Shown here piece by piece: positions 36,898 through 47,882 of a stretch of 64,000 nt of DNA. Each line of letters starts with the position of its first letter. The first letter of the stretch is position 1. Position numbers and translations under genes: made by a program. The notes beneath the pieces are model-generated. The model did no database searches, was not told the origin of the DNA, and saw only the letters and a list, made by a program, of their open reading frames with translations. Source of the stretch: Sordaria brevicollis (taxonomy: Eukaryota; Ascomycota; Sordariomycetes; Sordariales; Sordariaceae); contig JAUTDP010000002.1 of NCBI GenBank assembly GCA_033439795.1, positions 4,278,001 through 4,342,000 on the forward strand, written 5' to 3'.

Positions 36898-38510
36898 ATG
36901 ACATTCACCGTCCTTACAGACGACGAAATCAAGTCGCTGCTAGACAACCTCACAGTCGACGAGCTCGAGTCATTCCGCGAGAACCTTAGAAATGCTCTCC
37001 ACGAATACTCTACCGGAGCTCAAACGCCCGACCAAGCCCTCATCCACCAGCCCGAGCGAACGGTAGTCCGCAGCGGCGTCACCGGCGCAACCACCCTGTT
37101 TATGCCATCATGTAGTCCAGCCGGTCATGGTGTCAAGGGTATGTCTTTCTTATCGCTCCCGTCCCATATCATCGCAAGACACTAACCATGCGACAGTCAT
37201 CACCCTCTCCTCCGCCGAGCAAATAGTCAAATCCACCCAAGAAGAAGAAGCCGGCCAAGACGCCTCCAACCCCCTGATCCGTCCCACGGGCGCCATCACG
37301 CTCTTCAACCCCAACGGCTCCCCACGGGGCATCATCCACGCCAGCACCGTAACCGCCTTCCGCACCGCTTTAGCGTCCCTATGCTTAGTCCACAAGCGCG
37401 ACCACGTCAAGACCCTGACCGTTTTCGGCTGCGGCGAGCAAGCCTACTGGCACGTGCGCCTTACCCTTCTTTTGCGCGGCAGCACAATCAAGCACGTCAA
37501 CGTGATCAACCGTCGTTTCAGCCCATCATGCGGCGCCATGCTAAGGCGGTTCTACGAGATCTCGCCTGCCATCAAGGCGCGCGAGGGCTGGACAGAGACG
37601 CAGTTTGGTGTTTTGACGCCCAGCTACGGCGAGTATGAGCGGTTGTTAAGGGATCAGGTCAGGAGCGCGGACGTCATCTTTTGTTGCACGCCCAGCACGG
37701 TGCCGCTTTTTGATGGGTCCATCCTCACGGAAAGGGATGCGAGGAGAAAGGGAAGACTGATTGTGGCAATTGGAAGTTATACACCCCAAATGAGGGAAGT
37801 TCCCGTCGAGCTGATTCAGCAGGCGGTTAAACCCCATGAGCATCCCGCTGGTAAACGGGTGATTCATCACCATAAGCATGCGGTGGAGGGAGGAGTGGTG
37901 GTGGTTGATACCCTGGATGGCGCACTGAAAGAAGCCGGAGAGCTGATTGAGGCTGGGTTGGGGCCGAGGCATTTGGTTGAGTATGTCTTCTCTTTTCTTT
38001 CTCACGTATGGGCATGTTGCTGACAGAAATAACAGGTTGGGTGAACTAGTAATGCTCCACCGCATCAAACTCTCGGAAACCGACGATACCGCCTCCTCGC
38101 GAACCTCAACAGACAACGACACCGACTCCCTTTCCGCTTCCACCTCCACACTGACCATCAACACCACTTCCGCCGCTCCCACCTCCGCTCCCACAGAAGA
38201 CAAAGAAGAAAAACGTCCCCGCCACGGTCGCCACCTCTCGATCCAAACCCTCGTCCGCGGCACCTCGCGCTCTCGCTCCCGCAACCACGACCCTACAGAA
38301 ACTGACGCCGACCGCGAACGCCGCAAGCAAGAAAAGGAAGAGAAGAAGCGCAAAAAGAAGGAGAAAGAAGATGAGCTGGCCCGCTGGCTACAAAAGGGCA
38401 ACGTCATCTACAAGTCTGTCGGCCTGGGGTTGATGGACTTGACCGTGGGAATGCAGATCGTCGAGTTTGCCGGACAAAAGGGGGTGGGGAACCATATCCC
38501 GGCCTTTTAG
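36898..38510 (+). CDS. Ornithine cyclodeaminase/mu-crystallin family protein
   Basis: Three exons (36898-37138, 37197-37980, 38036-38510) give 499 residues ending at a UAG. Family features: the N-terminal FTVLTDDEIKSLLD; the substrate-loop region PTGAITLFNPNGSPRGIIHA; the Rossmann motif FGCGEQAYWH (about 157-166); NVINRRFS; and the C-terminal KSVGLGLMDLTVGMQIVEFA ending GVGNHIPAF, a normal family end. A basic and Ser/Thr-rich insert (about 355-455, with KEEKKRKKKEKEDELARWL) interrupts the last part of the fold. NAD(P)-dependent conversion of an amino acid or imine is expected; the substrate is not predictable. The frame remains open after the stop (see 38511-39110). Confidence 0.9.
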
Positions 38511-39110
38511 GAGAGGAACGGGGTTGGTAGTATTCCGCTTATGGGCAAGGAGGGGAAGGAGTTGGCGGAGGAGGGGTGGGGGTTGGAGCCGTTGGATTGT
38601 TTTGGTGGTGGTAATGGTGGTGATGTTGCAGGAGGTGGGGATGTTGTTGATGTTGCCCAGGGGCATGTGGTAGGTGGAAGTGAGACTTCTGCTGGATTGA
38701 CTGTTGAAAGTGGTAGTTCGAGGCAGGAGTTCAGCGAGGACTCTAGTACCACGCAGGAGGAGGGAAGTCAGGATTGTGGAAATGACGCTCAGGGACAAGC
38801 CAAGAGAGGAGGAGGAATTCATGTGGCTTAGAAAGCACATGAAACTCAGTTTGGAACCAAGGGAAAGGAGGAAGAGAAGGACGAGAAGAAAACCACTACA
38901 ACCGGTCACGAGGTTGCGAGGAAGAAGAAGGAGTTTCACTGGTTTGATCCAGAGGCTGTGGCGAAGGAGGAGGAGGAGATCAGCGATGAGGATGGATATC
39001 AGGAACAGAAGGAAACCAAGTTCCATATTCCTCGTCTACCTCATATTCCTCAAGTTCATGATATCCCGATCATAAGGAAGTTCAGCAGGCGGGCTAGGAA
39101 TAGTCTTTGA
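38511..39110 (+). other. In-frame extension after the UAG stop of the cyclodeaminase-like gene
   Basis: In the same frame as the preceding exon, 106 sense codons follow the UAG at 38508-38510. A second UAG comes at 38829-38831, then 92 more codons to a UGA at 39108-39110. The first part is Gly/Asp/Val- and Ser/Glu-rich. The second reads like protein (KEFHWFDPEAVAKEEEEISD, then KFHIPRLPHIPQVHDIPI). No upstream ATG makes it a clear separate gene. It may be 3' untranslated sequence or a C-terminal extension reached by UAG recoding. Confidence 0.4.
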
Positions 39111-39503
39111 GTTGGTAACTATGCCCAGACTCGAGGACTTCGTGTCTCGTGTTGAAGGTTAGGAAAGATGTCAGTACGTTGTACGGTTATGAATAGATGA
39201 TACATACGAATCAGGAAGCACATTACATACAGCTATGATGAGATACAAATACTGGTGAAGAGAGGTAATCAAGACCTTTCTGTAGACATTCGAATGGTTT
39301 CATTGCATATCCGACTTCCGACCTGTTCCTTATACTACCCTTTGATTTACACCAACCCAGCTGACATTTCCCTTCTTCCCTTGACGTCGTCCCTTTCCTC
39401 AACTTTCTTCCACCAAATCAGTTACTCCTTTCTTGCCCATGCCACCCTCCTCAAAGCTGATTCCCACTTCTCTCCTCCCCAGCATGCCCGACGACTAACA
39501 AAC

Positions 39504-40034
39504 TCACAATAACCCAAGACCAACACCCCCCATCAACATCCCCACAAGCAAATGAACCAAGAAATGAATCAGCGGTCCACCAAGCGTCTTCTCCGTCTCA
39601 TCAACAGCCTTCCCCTTTTCTCCCTTTCCAGGTGCTTGCTTTGCCATCTTCATCCTCTTCCACGCCCTCCACATCGGAAACAAGTGATAAACGCTTAAAC
39701 AACCCGTTACCCCCCTCACTACCTCCCCTTTTACCTCATCTGGTATTCCTCCCAACCCAAATAACAAATAAGCAACGACGAGGTTGACAGCCAGGAGAAG
39801 ACCTCCAAAGTTACAAAGGATGAGACGGGCCTCGGTTGATTCCCTTTGTGTAATCTTCGTAATCTCGGTAGCTCTGGACGTGGAGGAGCGGGTGGAGGAG
39901 GAGGAGGATGAGGAAGAATAGGATAAAAGAGGCAGTTGAGACTCTGGACGGAGAAGGAAGGAGAGGGAGGCCGGGGTTTCGATTAGGAGGTGGAGGAGGA
40001 GGGGGAGGTGGGAGGGTGGAAGACCGGGGGGCAT
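39504..40034 (-). CDS. Small multi-pass membrane protein of unknown function
   Basis: The frame from the ATG at 40034 encodes 176 residues. It begins MPPGLPPSHLPLLLHLLIET and has hydrophobic segments at about 8-25, 75-95, 115-130 and 155-176. They are separated by a Ser-rich stretch and a basic loop (WRAWKRMKMAKQAPGKGEKG). This layout recalls small four-helix fungal membrane proteins that lack a known function. The frame is open well upstream of this ATG (to about 40370) with protein-like sequence but no other ATG, so a 5' exon may be missing. I do not recognise a family. Confidence 0.55.
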   Translation of the reverse strand: MPPGLPPSHLPLLLHLLIETPASLSFLLRPESQLPLLSYSSSSSSSSTRSSTSRATEITKITQRESTEARLILCNFGGLLLAVNLVVAYLLFGLGGIPDEVKGEVVRGVTGCLSVYHLFPMWRAWKRMKMAKQAPGKGEKGKAVDETEKTLGGPLIHFLVHLLVGMLMGGVGLGLL

Positions 40035-40193
40035 CTTGGAAAGGAGGTAGAAGGTGGGTGAGGTGAGGATTGGTAGAGGGGGTTGTTGGCAAATGAGAGT
40101 TATGGAGGCTGAGAGGGTTGTTAGCGGTAATGGTAGGTGCTGAGGGTTGGAGTGTCTTACCTTTTGCGGGACTTGAGTATGTGGTTTTGGCAA

Positions 40194-40818
40194 CCGCAGG
40201 TTGGAAAAAAGTTCCTCGTGAAGAGTGTGAATGGTTTGGATGACTACTTCGCGTTGGAATGTTGTAGTAAAGTCTTTGTTGATATAGACTTTGTACGTGC
40301 TCGTCAGGTCCAGCTGAGTTGATGTTCCAACTAAAAAGCTTGGTGGATCTTCATAGAAATCTGAGGTAGAGAGGCTTTATAATACTTGACCCATATGCCA
40401 GGGTTTAGTTTGTCTTAAGTCGTTGCCTGCTTGGTTATTCATCCTACGAGAGGAAGACACGACTAAAGAACAAGGAGTTGTCAACTCTTAAAACAGGGAA
40501 GTCATTCCGACTGCGCCGCCCCACCAGTCACATATCATAAAATCTTTTCTATGCAAAACCGCTGTCTTGATGGGACTGTTAATGCGATGAAAACTTGAAA
40601 ACAATGCGCTGGAAAGGGATCACCATAACCATCAGGTTCAGATATTCGCCAGCACCGAAATCATTGGCATGGAAAGATGTGAATAGGTGAAACAAAATCA
40701 TTTTTACACGCCTTGTAAATGCGGGTATTCGCAACAGAGGAGCATTACTCACTCCAGCTATAGTCTATGCATTCAATATCCAGGATATACCCCCCTCAAC
40801 CCAATCTCCCGAAATCAT
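40194..40818. other. Intergenic, 3' flank of bfr2 and possible 5' part of the membrane protein gene
   Basis: 40194-40370 is open in the frame of the membrane protein and protein-like (KVYINKDFTTTFQREVVIQT). The remainder up to 40818 shows no coding region and should include the bfr2 3' untranslated region. Confidence 0.4.
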
Positions 40819-42825
40819 CTACGACCGGAAAAGCTTCAAACCAGCCTCCTCAACACTAACACCACCCATCTCCTCATCCTCATCCTCACCATTCTCCGCC
40901 TCCTCATCCTCCTTGAGGACCATCTTCTGTCCAAACAGCGTGCCGAAGAACCGATCAATGGCGTGCTCCTCCCACGACCTTCTGTCCTCGGGCGCCATAA
41001 AGTTCTGCAGCTTCTCGTGCACTGTGAACCGCAGCTTGCGGCCCTTGCTCGCCTTCCGATCCACCTGCTTCCTCGTCTTGGCCTCCTTGAGCGCCGCCCA
41101 CCTGACCGTCGCCACCGACTCTCCGGGCGCGGCGGAATCCGAGCTGCGCTGGTCGACCAGCTCCTTCAGCAACAGCTGGTAAAAGTCGGCGTCGTCGTAA
41201 ATCTCGGCGTCCTCCTCGACCTTCTTGGCGGCTTGGACGGGGGCGCACGAGCGCGGGGTGCGCGCCTTCTTGATGAGGCGATCGGCGCTCAGGAGCTGGT
41301 CGTCGAGCACGGAGACGAGCGACTGGGAACCGGCAGACTGGGCGAGGCGGCGCTCCTTGGTCATGCTGGCGGTGGTGCTGCGGACGCGGGTGGACCACTT
41401 GTCGAGGACCTGGCGGCGGTACTTGTTGGCGGGACCTTCGACGGCCTCGAGGGCATCCCAGATGTCCTGGTCGGGGGTGTCGAGCTCGATGGCGTCGCGC
41501 TTGCGCTTTTCGCCGGCCTTGGCCTTGACTTGTTCGGGGAGGAAGCTGTTGCGAACCGAGTCGATGGTATTCCATAGCTTGACGGCGGCCTCCTCGGCGG
41601 CCTTGTAAGGCTTCTCCTTGAACTTGTCGGGCTTCTCGACGCAGTTGAAGGTGTTGGCGGCAATGAGCGCCTTTTGGAGACGGATGCGGAGGTTGAGGAT
41701 GGAGTCGAAGATGCGGCGCTGGGAGCGGACGGCGACACCCTTTTGGGCATCGGCCTGGGCGGCTTTCGAGAAGGTGGAAACGATCTTCTTCTCGTCTTCG
41801 GCCATGATCTTCTTGAGCTCGGCGTTTACGTCGTTCTTGTCGTCGTCGCCAGATTCGTCCTCTTCGTCCTCGTCCTCGTCCTCATCCTCGTCGCCGGAAC
41901 CTTCCTCGCCATCCTCATCGTCTTCTTCAGAGTCGCCCTCTTCGTCTTCGCTGCCGGATAGCATCGCACCCTCAAGCTCCTCCTCGTCATCTTCACCCTC
42001 ATCATCCTCCGTCTCTTCAGCCTCCATGTCAAACAGGCCGTTTTGCTCGCCCTCCTCACTGTCTTCCTCGTCGTCTTCGTCATCCTCGAGATCCTCATCA
42101 TCTTCCTCCTCTTCTTCATCATCCTCAGAGCCAGACATGAAGTCAGCGGCAGTTGGCCTCTTCTTGATGCGCAATGCAAGGTCGTCCTTCTTGCTGGGAG
42201 TCTTGGCCGGTGTCTTGGGCTTGGAGCTACCCCGGAAAGTAAACTTTTCGGCCCAGTTCTCGTCATCTTCCCCTAGCGCGTTGTCGCTGGAGATCTCGGC
42301 ATCGTCGTCAATGTGGTCGCGTTCGAGATCGGCGGTGTCTGGGTCGGCGAACTCTTCGGAGCCGGACTCGTCGTCGTCCTCTTCGTCCTCTTCATCGTCT
42401 TCCTCGTCATCTTCTTCCTCGTCGTCAAAGTCCTCCTCGTCGCTCTGCTCTAGGGCTTCGCGGCTGACGCGGGTACCGCTGTATTCGGGACCGAGTGTGG
42501 GGGCTTCTGCTTTTCGGAGCTTGCTCTTGCTGTTGGATGGTGGTGATTAGTTTTTGTTGTCTTCGGGGTGACTTGTAACTTTGTCGACATACCCAACTGT
42601 GACATAGTGTTCCGTCTCGGCGCGCTCTACATCGCTGTCGACTTCACTTCCGCTCTCGTCACTCTCGTTGCGAGGTTCGGCTTCGGGATCGTAGTCTGTA
42701 GTAATGCATTGTCAGCAGGAACCTCTTTGGTCCTCTATAGCTCCGTTTGTCGTACCCTTTGCAGGCTTCTCATCGAACATGGAAGCCCGTAGCTTGTTGC
42801 TCTTTTTTGTGGTGTACAACGGCAT
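40819..42825 (-). CDS. bfr2: Bfr2/AATF (Che-1/Traube) ribosome biogenesis factor
   Basis: Three exons (42825-42756, 42695-42593, 42529-40819), joined in phase, give 627 residues. The start is MPLYTTKKSNKLRASMFDEK. Splicing yields DYDPEAEP and HYVTVGKSKLRKAEAPTLG, which is characteristic of AATF/Bfr2. Long acidic runs of D, E and S follow (about 65-330). The AATF leucine-zipper-like region spans about 345-490 and the C-terminal TRAUB domain contains RKLRFTVHEKLQNFMAPEDR. Members act in early cleavages of pre-18S rRNA within the small-subunit processome in the nucleolus. The gene diverges from ind1 with 417 bp between starts. Confidence 0.95.
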
Positions 42826-43242
42826 GGTGGCGGCCCTTTGTGGTGGTGAGTCTGTGGTGTTGGCGCCAAAGAAGGGACGAATTCGAGATCGCGTTTTGGG
42901 AATGGATTCAATGGTGCTGAAAATACAGAGGATCCGAATTGATGGAACATGCCCCCAAAAACCCCACGCCCGAAAAAATCAGAGCTTTGCCTGGGAGAAC
43001 ATGAAATTTTGGCGGTGACAGCTGGCAGATGACAAAAGTGGGAACCGATGGACAGGGGTTCAAGAGACAGGATCCACTCGCTGCGACCACTGTTCCTCGG
43101 GAACGCCAATTGGGGAAGTTGGGGAAGTGCAAGTGCAACTGAACTTCGCGCTGACTTTGGTTATGACACTTTCATATCTCAGAATCGAGAAATAATAATT
43201 CATTCCCTAATCTTTTGTGTTCAACCTTAAGGGAAACACGAC
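42826..43242. other. Divergent promoter between bfr2 and ind1
   Basis: A 417-bp shared upstream region, with an A/T-rich segment (ATAATAATTCATTCCCTAATC) shortly before the ind1 start. No coding region is seen. Confidence 0.5.
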
Positions 43243-44551
43243 ATGAGGCCGACAATAAGCCGGCTTTTACAAGCTACCAGAGCTCTCCAACATGAGAACC
43301 CACTGGTACCTCTTCCCGTCCTTGACTTATACACTGACTCGGAGCTCTTCACTAACACTTTCAACTCACAGGGACTTCCAAAAACCGGCTCTATCCCACG
43401 CTTTCAACGAGGACTCCCTCAAAAGCGAAAGATTCCCAATGTGAACAAAGTCATTGCCGTCTCTTCAGCCAAGGGTGGTGTCGGGAAAAGCACAATAGCT
43501 GGTAAGTTGTCCTCATCTTGGTACATCCCTGTCAATGATCTAGATATCAGGGGGAAGTAAACATTCTCAAACCATTGTCTTCAATATCAACGTCCCGGTG
43601 AACTTCATACCCCAGAAATATGTTCAATCTTTCTGTCTTAACTCTTCTTCCATGTCTCAATACTTACCCCTTGTATCTCTCTTCTCTTTCACAACGTTCT
43701 CATCTTCCTCTTAACTTCTCTTTCTTTCTTGCTTCAAACCCTCAGCCAACATCTACCTATTTTCCTTTTCATCATCTCATATCTGCCTCAAACTAACACC
43801 TTGTCCTCTAGCAAACCTAGCCCTCTCCCTCTCCCGGCTCGGCTACACAACCGGAATCCTAGACACCGACCTCTTCGGCCCTTCCATCCCCACCCTCTTC
43901 AACCTTTCCTCTCCCTCCCTCTCCCCTAACCTCAACTCCAACAACCAACTCCTCCCCCTGACTTCATACGGAGTCAAAACAATGTCCATCGGCTACCTCC
44001 TCGGCTCCGAATCCTCCGCCCTCGTCTGGCGCGGCCCCATGTTGCTTAAAGCAATCCAACAGTTATTGCACGAAGTAGATTGGTCCCACCCCTCTCTGGA
44101 TATCCTCGTGCTAGACCTCCCGCCTGGTACAGGCGACACTCAGTTATCTATTGCCCAGCAAGTGGTGGTGGACGGGGCAGTGATCGTGACGACACCCCAT
44201 ACCTTGGCTATAAAAGACGCGGTGAAGGGGGTTAACATGTTTCGCAAGGTCGAGATCCCCATATTGGGGGTGGTGCAGAACATGAGCGTGTTTTGTTGTC
44301 CGGGATGTGGGAAGGAGACGCATGTGTTTGGTGGGACGGAAGCAGTACGGAAAATGTGTGAGGAGATGGAAGGCGGCGGGACGGAGTTTTTGGGGGATGT
44401 ACCGCTTCATCCGGCTATTGGGGAGGATGGCGGGAGGGGGAAACCGACTGTTGTTAGTGATCCCGAGGGCAAGGAGGCGGGGGCGTTTATGGAGTTGGGG
44501 AGGAGGGTGGCGGGGTTGGTTGGGTTGCCTGAGATGGGCAAGAAGCTGTGA
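43243..44551 (+). CDS. ind1: Mitochondrial Fe-S P-loop NTPase Ind1/NUBPL (complex I assembly)
   Basis: Three exons (43243-43305, 43372-43501, 43812-44551) encode 310 residues. The first intron (66 bp) is a stop-free multiple of three. The second is 310 bp. The N-terminus MRPTISRLLQATRAL is an Arg-rich amphipathic segment suited to mitochondrial import. Splicing gives HENPLGLPKTGSIPRF and the deviant Walker A AKGGVGKST (about 54-62), then DTDLFGPSIPTLF, DLPPGTGD and the cluster-binding pair CCPGCGKETHVFGG. This is the Mrp/NBP35 family pattern. Ind1 delivers 4Fe-4S clusters to complex I. The divergent partner is bfr2. Confidence 0.95.
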
Positions 44552-44840
44552 GATGGGAAGCATTTGAAGAGAGATCTGGGAGAGGAAAGAAAGGCTTGGA
44601 TGGTCGAAAGCCTGATATGAGATGGGGAGACGATGGATCACAGGACGGGTCTCTCTTCGGAATCGAGGTTGGGACGGTACTCGATGGTTGTTATATGGCT
44701 TGTATATGTAGATATGATGTATCAAGATCTTGCTTTTGTTGAGAAGCGCTCTCAAGATTGAAGCGTACTGTATTTCCTTCCTCTGCTATTTTCTCATTAT
44801 CACCTTGCTTGAAATCTTCTCTCATTCCCCCCTTCACAGC

Positions 44841-46928
44841 TCACGTCGACTTAGTAGGCGTATCAGTATAAGGATCAAAGCCCATCCTTCTCTTCGCCTC
44901 GTTCCTGATGTCCCACTTCTCTTCCCCCCTCAGTCCCGTCGTCGACGTCTCCTCCAAGAAAAAGGTAAGAATATGATCTGGAATTGACAAGTGAGACGTC
45001 TGCTGGAACTCCTGCAAGCTGCAAAGACGTATCAACATCTCCATGAGCGATAGTGACGAAGTAATGGCGCCGAATGGCGACCTAGCCACAAACGAGTCCA
45101 TGCTGTTGGGCTCCTTTTGTGTTCCTTGGACCTGTGATGGTGTTTGGAACAACTGCTTGCCGTTTGCTCCTCCAGGTAATGATGATGTTGATGATGACAA
45201 AGGCGAGGGTACGTATTTTCGCTGTTGTTTTGGGGGTGTGCTGTTCGGGTATGGTTGTAGGGAGACGTTCCGAATCTGATCGATAAGTTTCGAGTCGACC
45301 ACCTTGTCACGAGGTGTAGCTGACTTTGAGGACCGGATGCTGGACTTATCATCACCCTCGTCATCGTCGTCTGACTCGTCATCACTTTCCACAAAGACTT
45401 CCAAGGCGAGCCACTCGGGGTCTAAATGCGACGGTAGCCCCAATGCTTTTCTCAATCGACCTTCTTCTGCTGCGGCCGCAAGTTCAGTAGACTTGGTTTC
45501 CCCAAACAGTTGCGCGTCGATATTGGCTTGTTCATCGTCGTCTTCGGCTGTCTCGTATGCTGTTTCTCCTTCTGATGCCTCTGCCTGTTCTGGATCGGCG
45601 TACCATTGGCGTTTGAGTTCAATCGGATCTGGGGCGTGAAGGTCCCTCTTCAGTAGAAGCACCGGATTATTGTCCCCTTCCTCGGCGTTACCGATATTCA
45701 GGAGTCGTCCGGTGTCGGTGTAGAAGATCTTGGATACCTGGTGTATAGGAATGGAGTCTCGAATGCCAGCCATATCCACCCCGTCGAATGGTTCACGTGC
45801 CTCATCATCGTCGTGAACACGTCCGTCGTCGAGATCTTCAATGATCTCCAAGTGATAGGCATACTCGTCTGGGCGGCCAAGAAGCGACAAGGCCGAATTG
45901 ACGGTAGCAGAGTAACCTCCTCCGTTCACATCAGTAGACGACTCACCGGGGCAGTATCCGCGAGTCTTGTCAAACTTCCAGCCTAGCGGTGTGCGAACCA
46001 GCCGTACACGAGCCTTGTGCACCACCTCCTGCCAGATGGGTTTCCGCTCGCCTTCGCCAATGCCATATGGTTGCTCCTTGTTAAAACTAGTCCATGACTT
46101 GCCTCCAGTGCTAGGAGTGGCAGGGGCAGAACTAGCACCGCTAAGCCTGGAGTGACCGCGGAAGAGCATGTAAAGAGATAATGTGAAAGAGGGTCCAATG
46201 GGCACTGCTCGGTTAGGGTTGTTCACAAAGTGTGAGTCCCCAAATGACAAAAAGGCACTCGCCTGCATCAGTCTGGATGGAGAGATGCCAGAGTTCATGG
46301 TGGTGTTCATCTTTTCGCCAGAGGCGGTGATGGCGAGCTGGATCAGAGGGATCTCTCTGTCTATGCGGGCCAGTAGTTCCTTCATCTCCTTGATAATGGT
46401 TAGCAGCTCGAAATGGTGAGCCTCTGACATCCGGGCTTTCTTGCCCTCGGAGCGGGAGCTCTCTTCGGCGGTAGCAGCATCGTTCAGACGCTTTCCGAGA
46501 GAGATGATGTCTCGGTGAAGAGACTTGGCGAGAGGCACAGCAGCCTCGAGGAAGACATTGCCACGGCCAGACCTATAGTCCAATGGTTAGTCATGTGTAC
46601 GGTGAGTCAACGGTGAAAAGGTGAGGCATACTTGAACTCGATCAGGTCGATAGCTGGCGAGACGATCTGCCATTGATATTAGCATGAGGTCTCTTTGTTG
46701 GAGGGTAGTTCCCTTAGCATTGTCGAACCCGACACAAAGGCCACTCACCTTGATCTTACTGTCCAGCAGCTTCTGCAGCTTCTTGAGCTCCGTGTACACT
46801 CCTTTGTCGTCGACCGTCTTGAGCAGCCTCGAGCACTGGTTGACGGCGTAGGTGGAAGTGATGGCGATGCCTGATCTGATGGCATAGTTGACCGCATGAG
46901 ACCCGAGCTTGGCCAACAGGGCGTCCAT
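44841..46928 (-). CDS. yrb30: RanGTP-binding protein, Yrb30-like
   Basis: Three exons (46928-46749, 46666-46632, 46572-44841) give 648 residues. The middle exon is 35 nt. The N-terminus MDALLAKLGSHAVNYAIRSG and the join KIKIVSPAIDLIEFKSGRGN match the fungal RanGTP-binding family typified by yeast Yrb30. A helical region (about 30-130) precedes a domain with PIGPSFTLSLYMLFRGHSR and RVRLVRTPLGWKFDKTRGYC. An acidic, Ser-rich segment (about 380-500) and a less conserved tail follow. In yeast, Yrb30 binds RanGTP and blocks RanGAP-stimulated hydrolysis, which suggests a role in nuclear transport here. The gene converges on ind1 and diverges from sup35. Confidence 0.88.
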
Positions 46929-47882
46929 GGTTTGGGTGGTCTGGTCAAATAAGAATGTGTGATTAATTGATTGGTGTTTCTATCATATTCCTTCCTGTCC
47001 TGATATGGCAGATTTTATGTACGAATGAAGATGCTTTCACTCTCCAGCATGTGAAGTGATAAAATTGTTAGTGTTCGTCCCGTATGTCCGTTTGATGTTC
47101 AGGTCCTCTTCCCAACTGAAGTGAAATGCCCGTGGTTGCCTGCGCTGCTGTGGAAGGAGTGACGTTGGTTGGCGGGTCCAGTCTTTCGTCTCTTTTGAGT
47201 TCACGGCCCTGGGACTGTGCATGCGCCAAGACAACGCTAAAGGGACCAGTTCGTTGCAGAAATTCGCACTGTATTTCTGCCTGACCGAATCTCTGTAAGT
47301 GCCGGCTCTAGGCGCACTTTTGAAGGTTCCTTCGGCGAGTGACTCCCCCGAGTCGCACCGTGTCTGAGTTAGCCACACAGTGAAATATGGGACAAAAAAT
47401 TGTCATGTTCCCCGCCACCACGGGCTCCCCAATCAACGGTGGGGCAGCCCTTGCTTGCCAGCGTTTCTTGACCCAAATCTCTCTTCGACTCTTTCCCTCT
47501 TGTCGCTTGTAGTTGGACGCGCCGACAGGTCACTCAGAGTACAGGTCATCAGGGTAAGTGCGGTTTGGCTACCTATGGTTGATTGATATAAGGCCGTGGT
47601 CGCATTAGCTAACACTTCTTCTTCCAGTATACATCATCTCTATTTTCCGACTATAATTGCCCGACTGCCCTCCTCGCGCAAAGAGAACTTATCCATCCAT
47701 CATATACCACCACATCGCTATATCCAGTCCAGTCGACAGAGTAGAGTCGGAATATCTCATCTTGCTGACCATTCTTTTTCTCTTCCCGCCACTCTTCCAG
47801 CCCCACGAGCGAGACCTCGAAAACCAGACACTTCCCGCCGGTATACCCCATTCGCGAATAACTCACGCGGCCACTATCCAAC
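46929..47882. other. Divergent promoter between yrb30 and sup35
   Basis: About 950 bp. The sup35 side (47600-47882) is C/T- and AC-rich, as expected of a leader. No coding region is supported. Confidence 0.5.
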
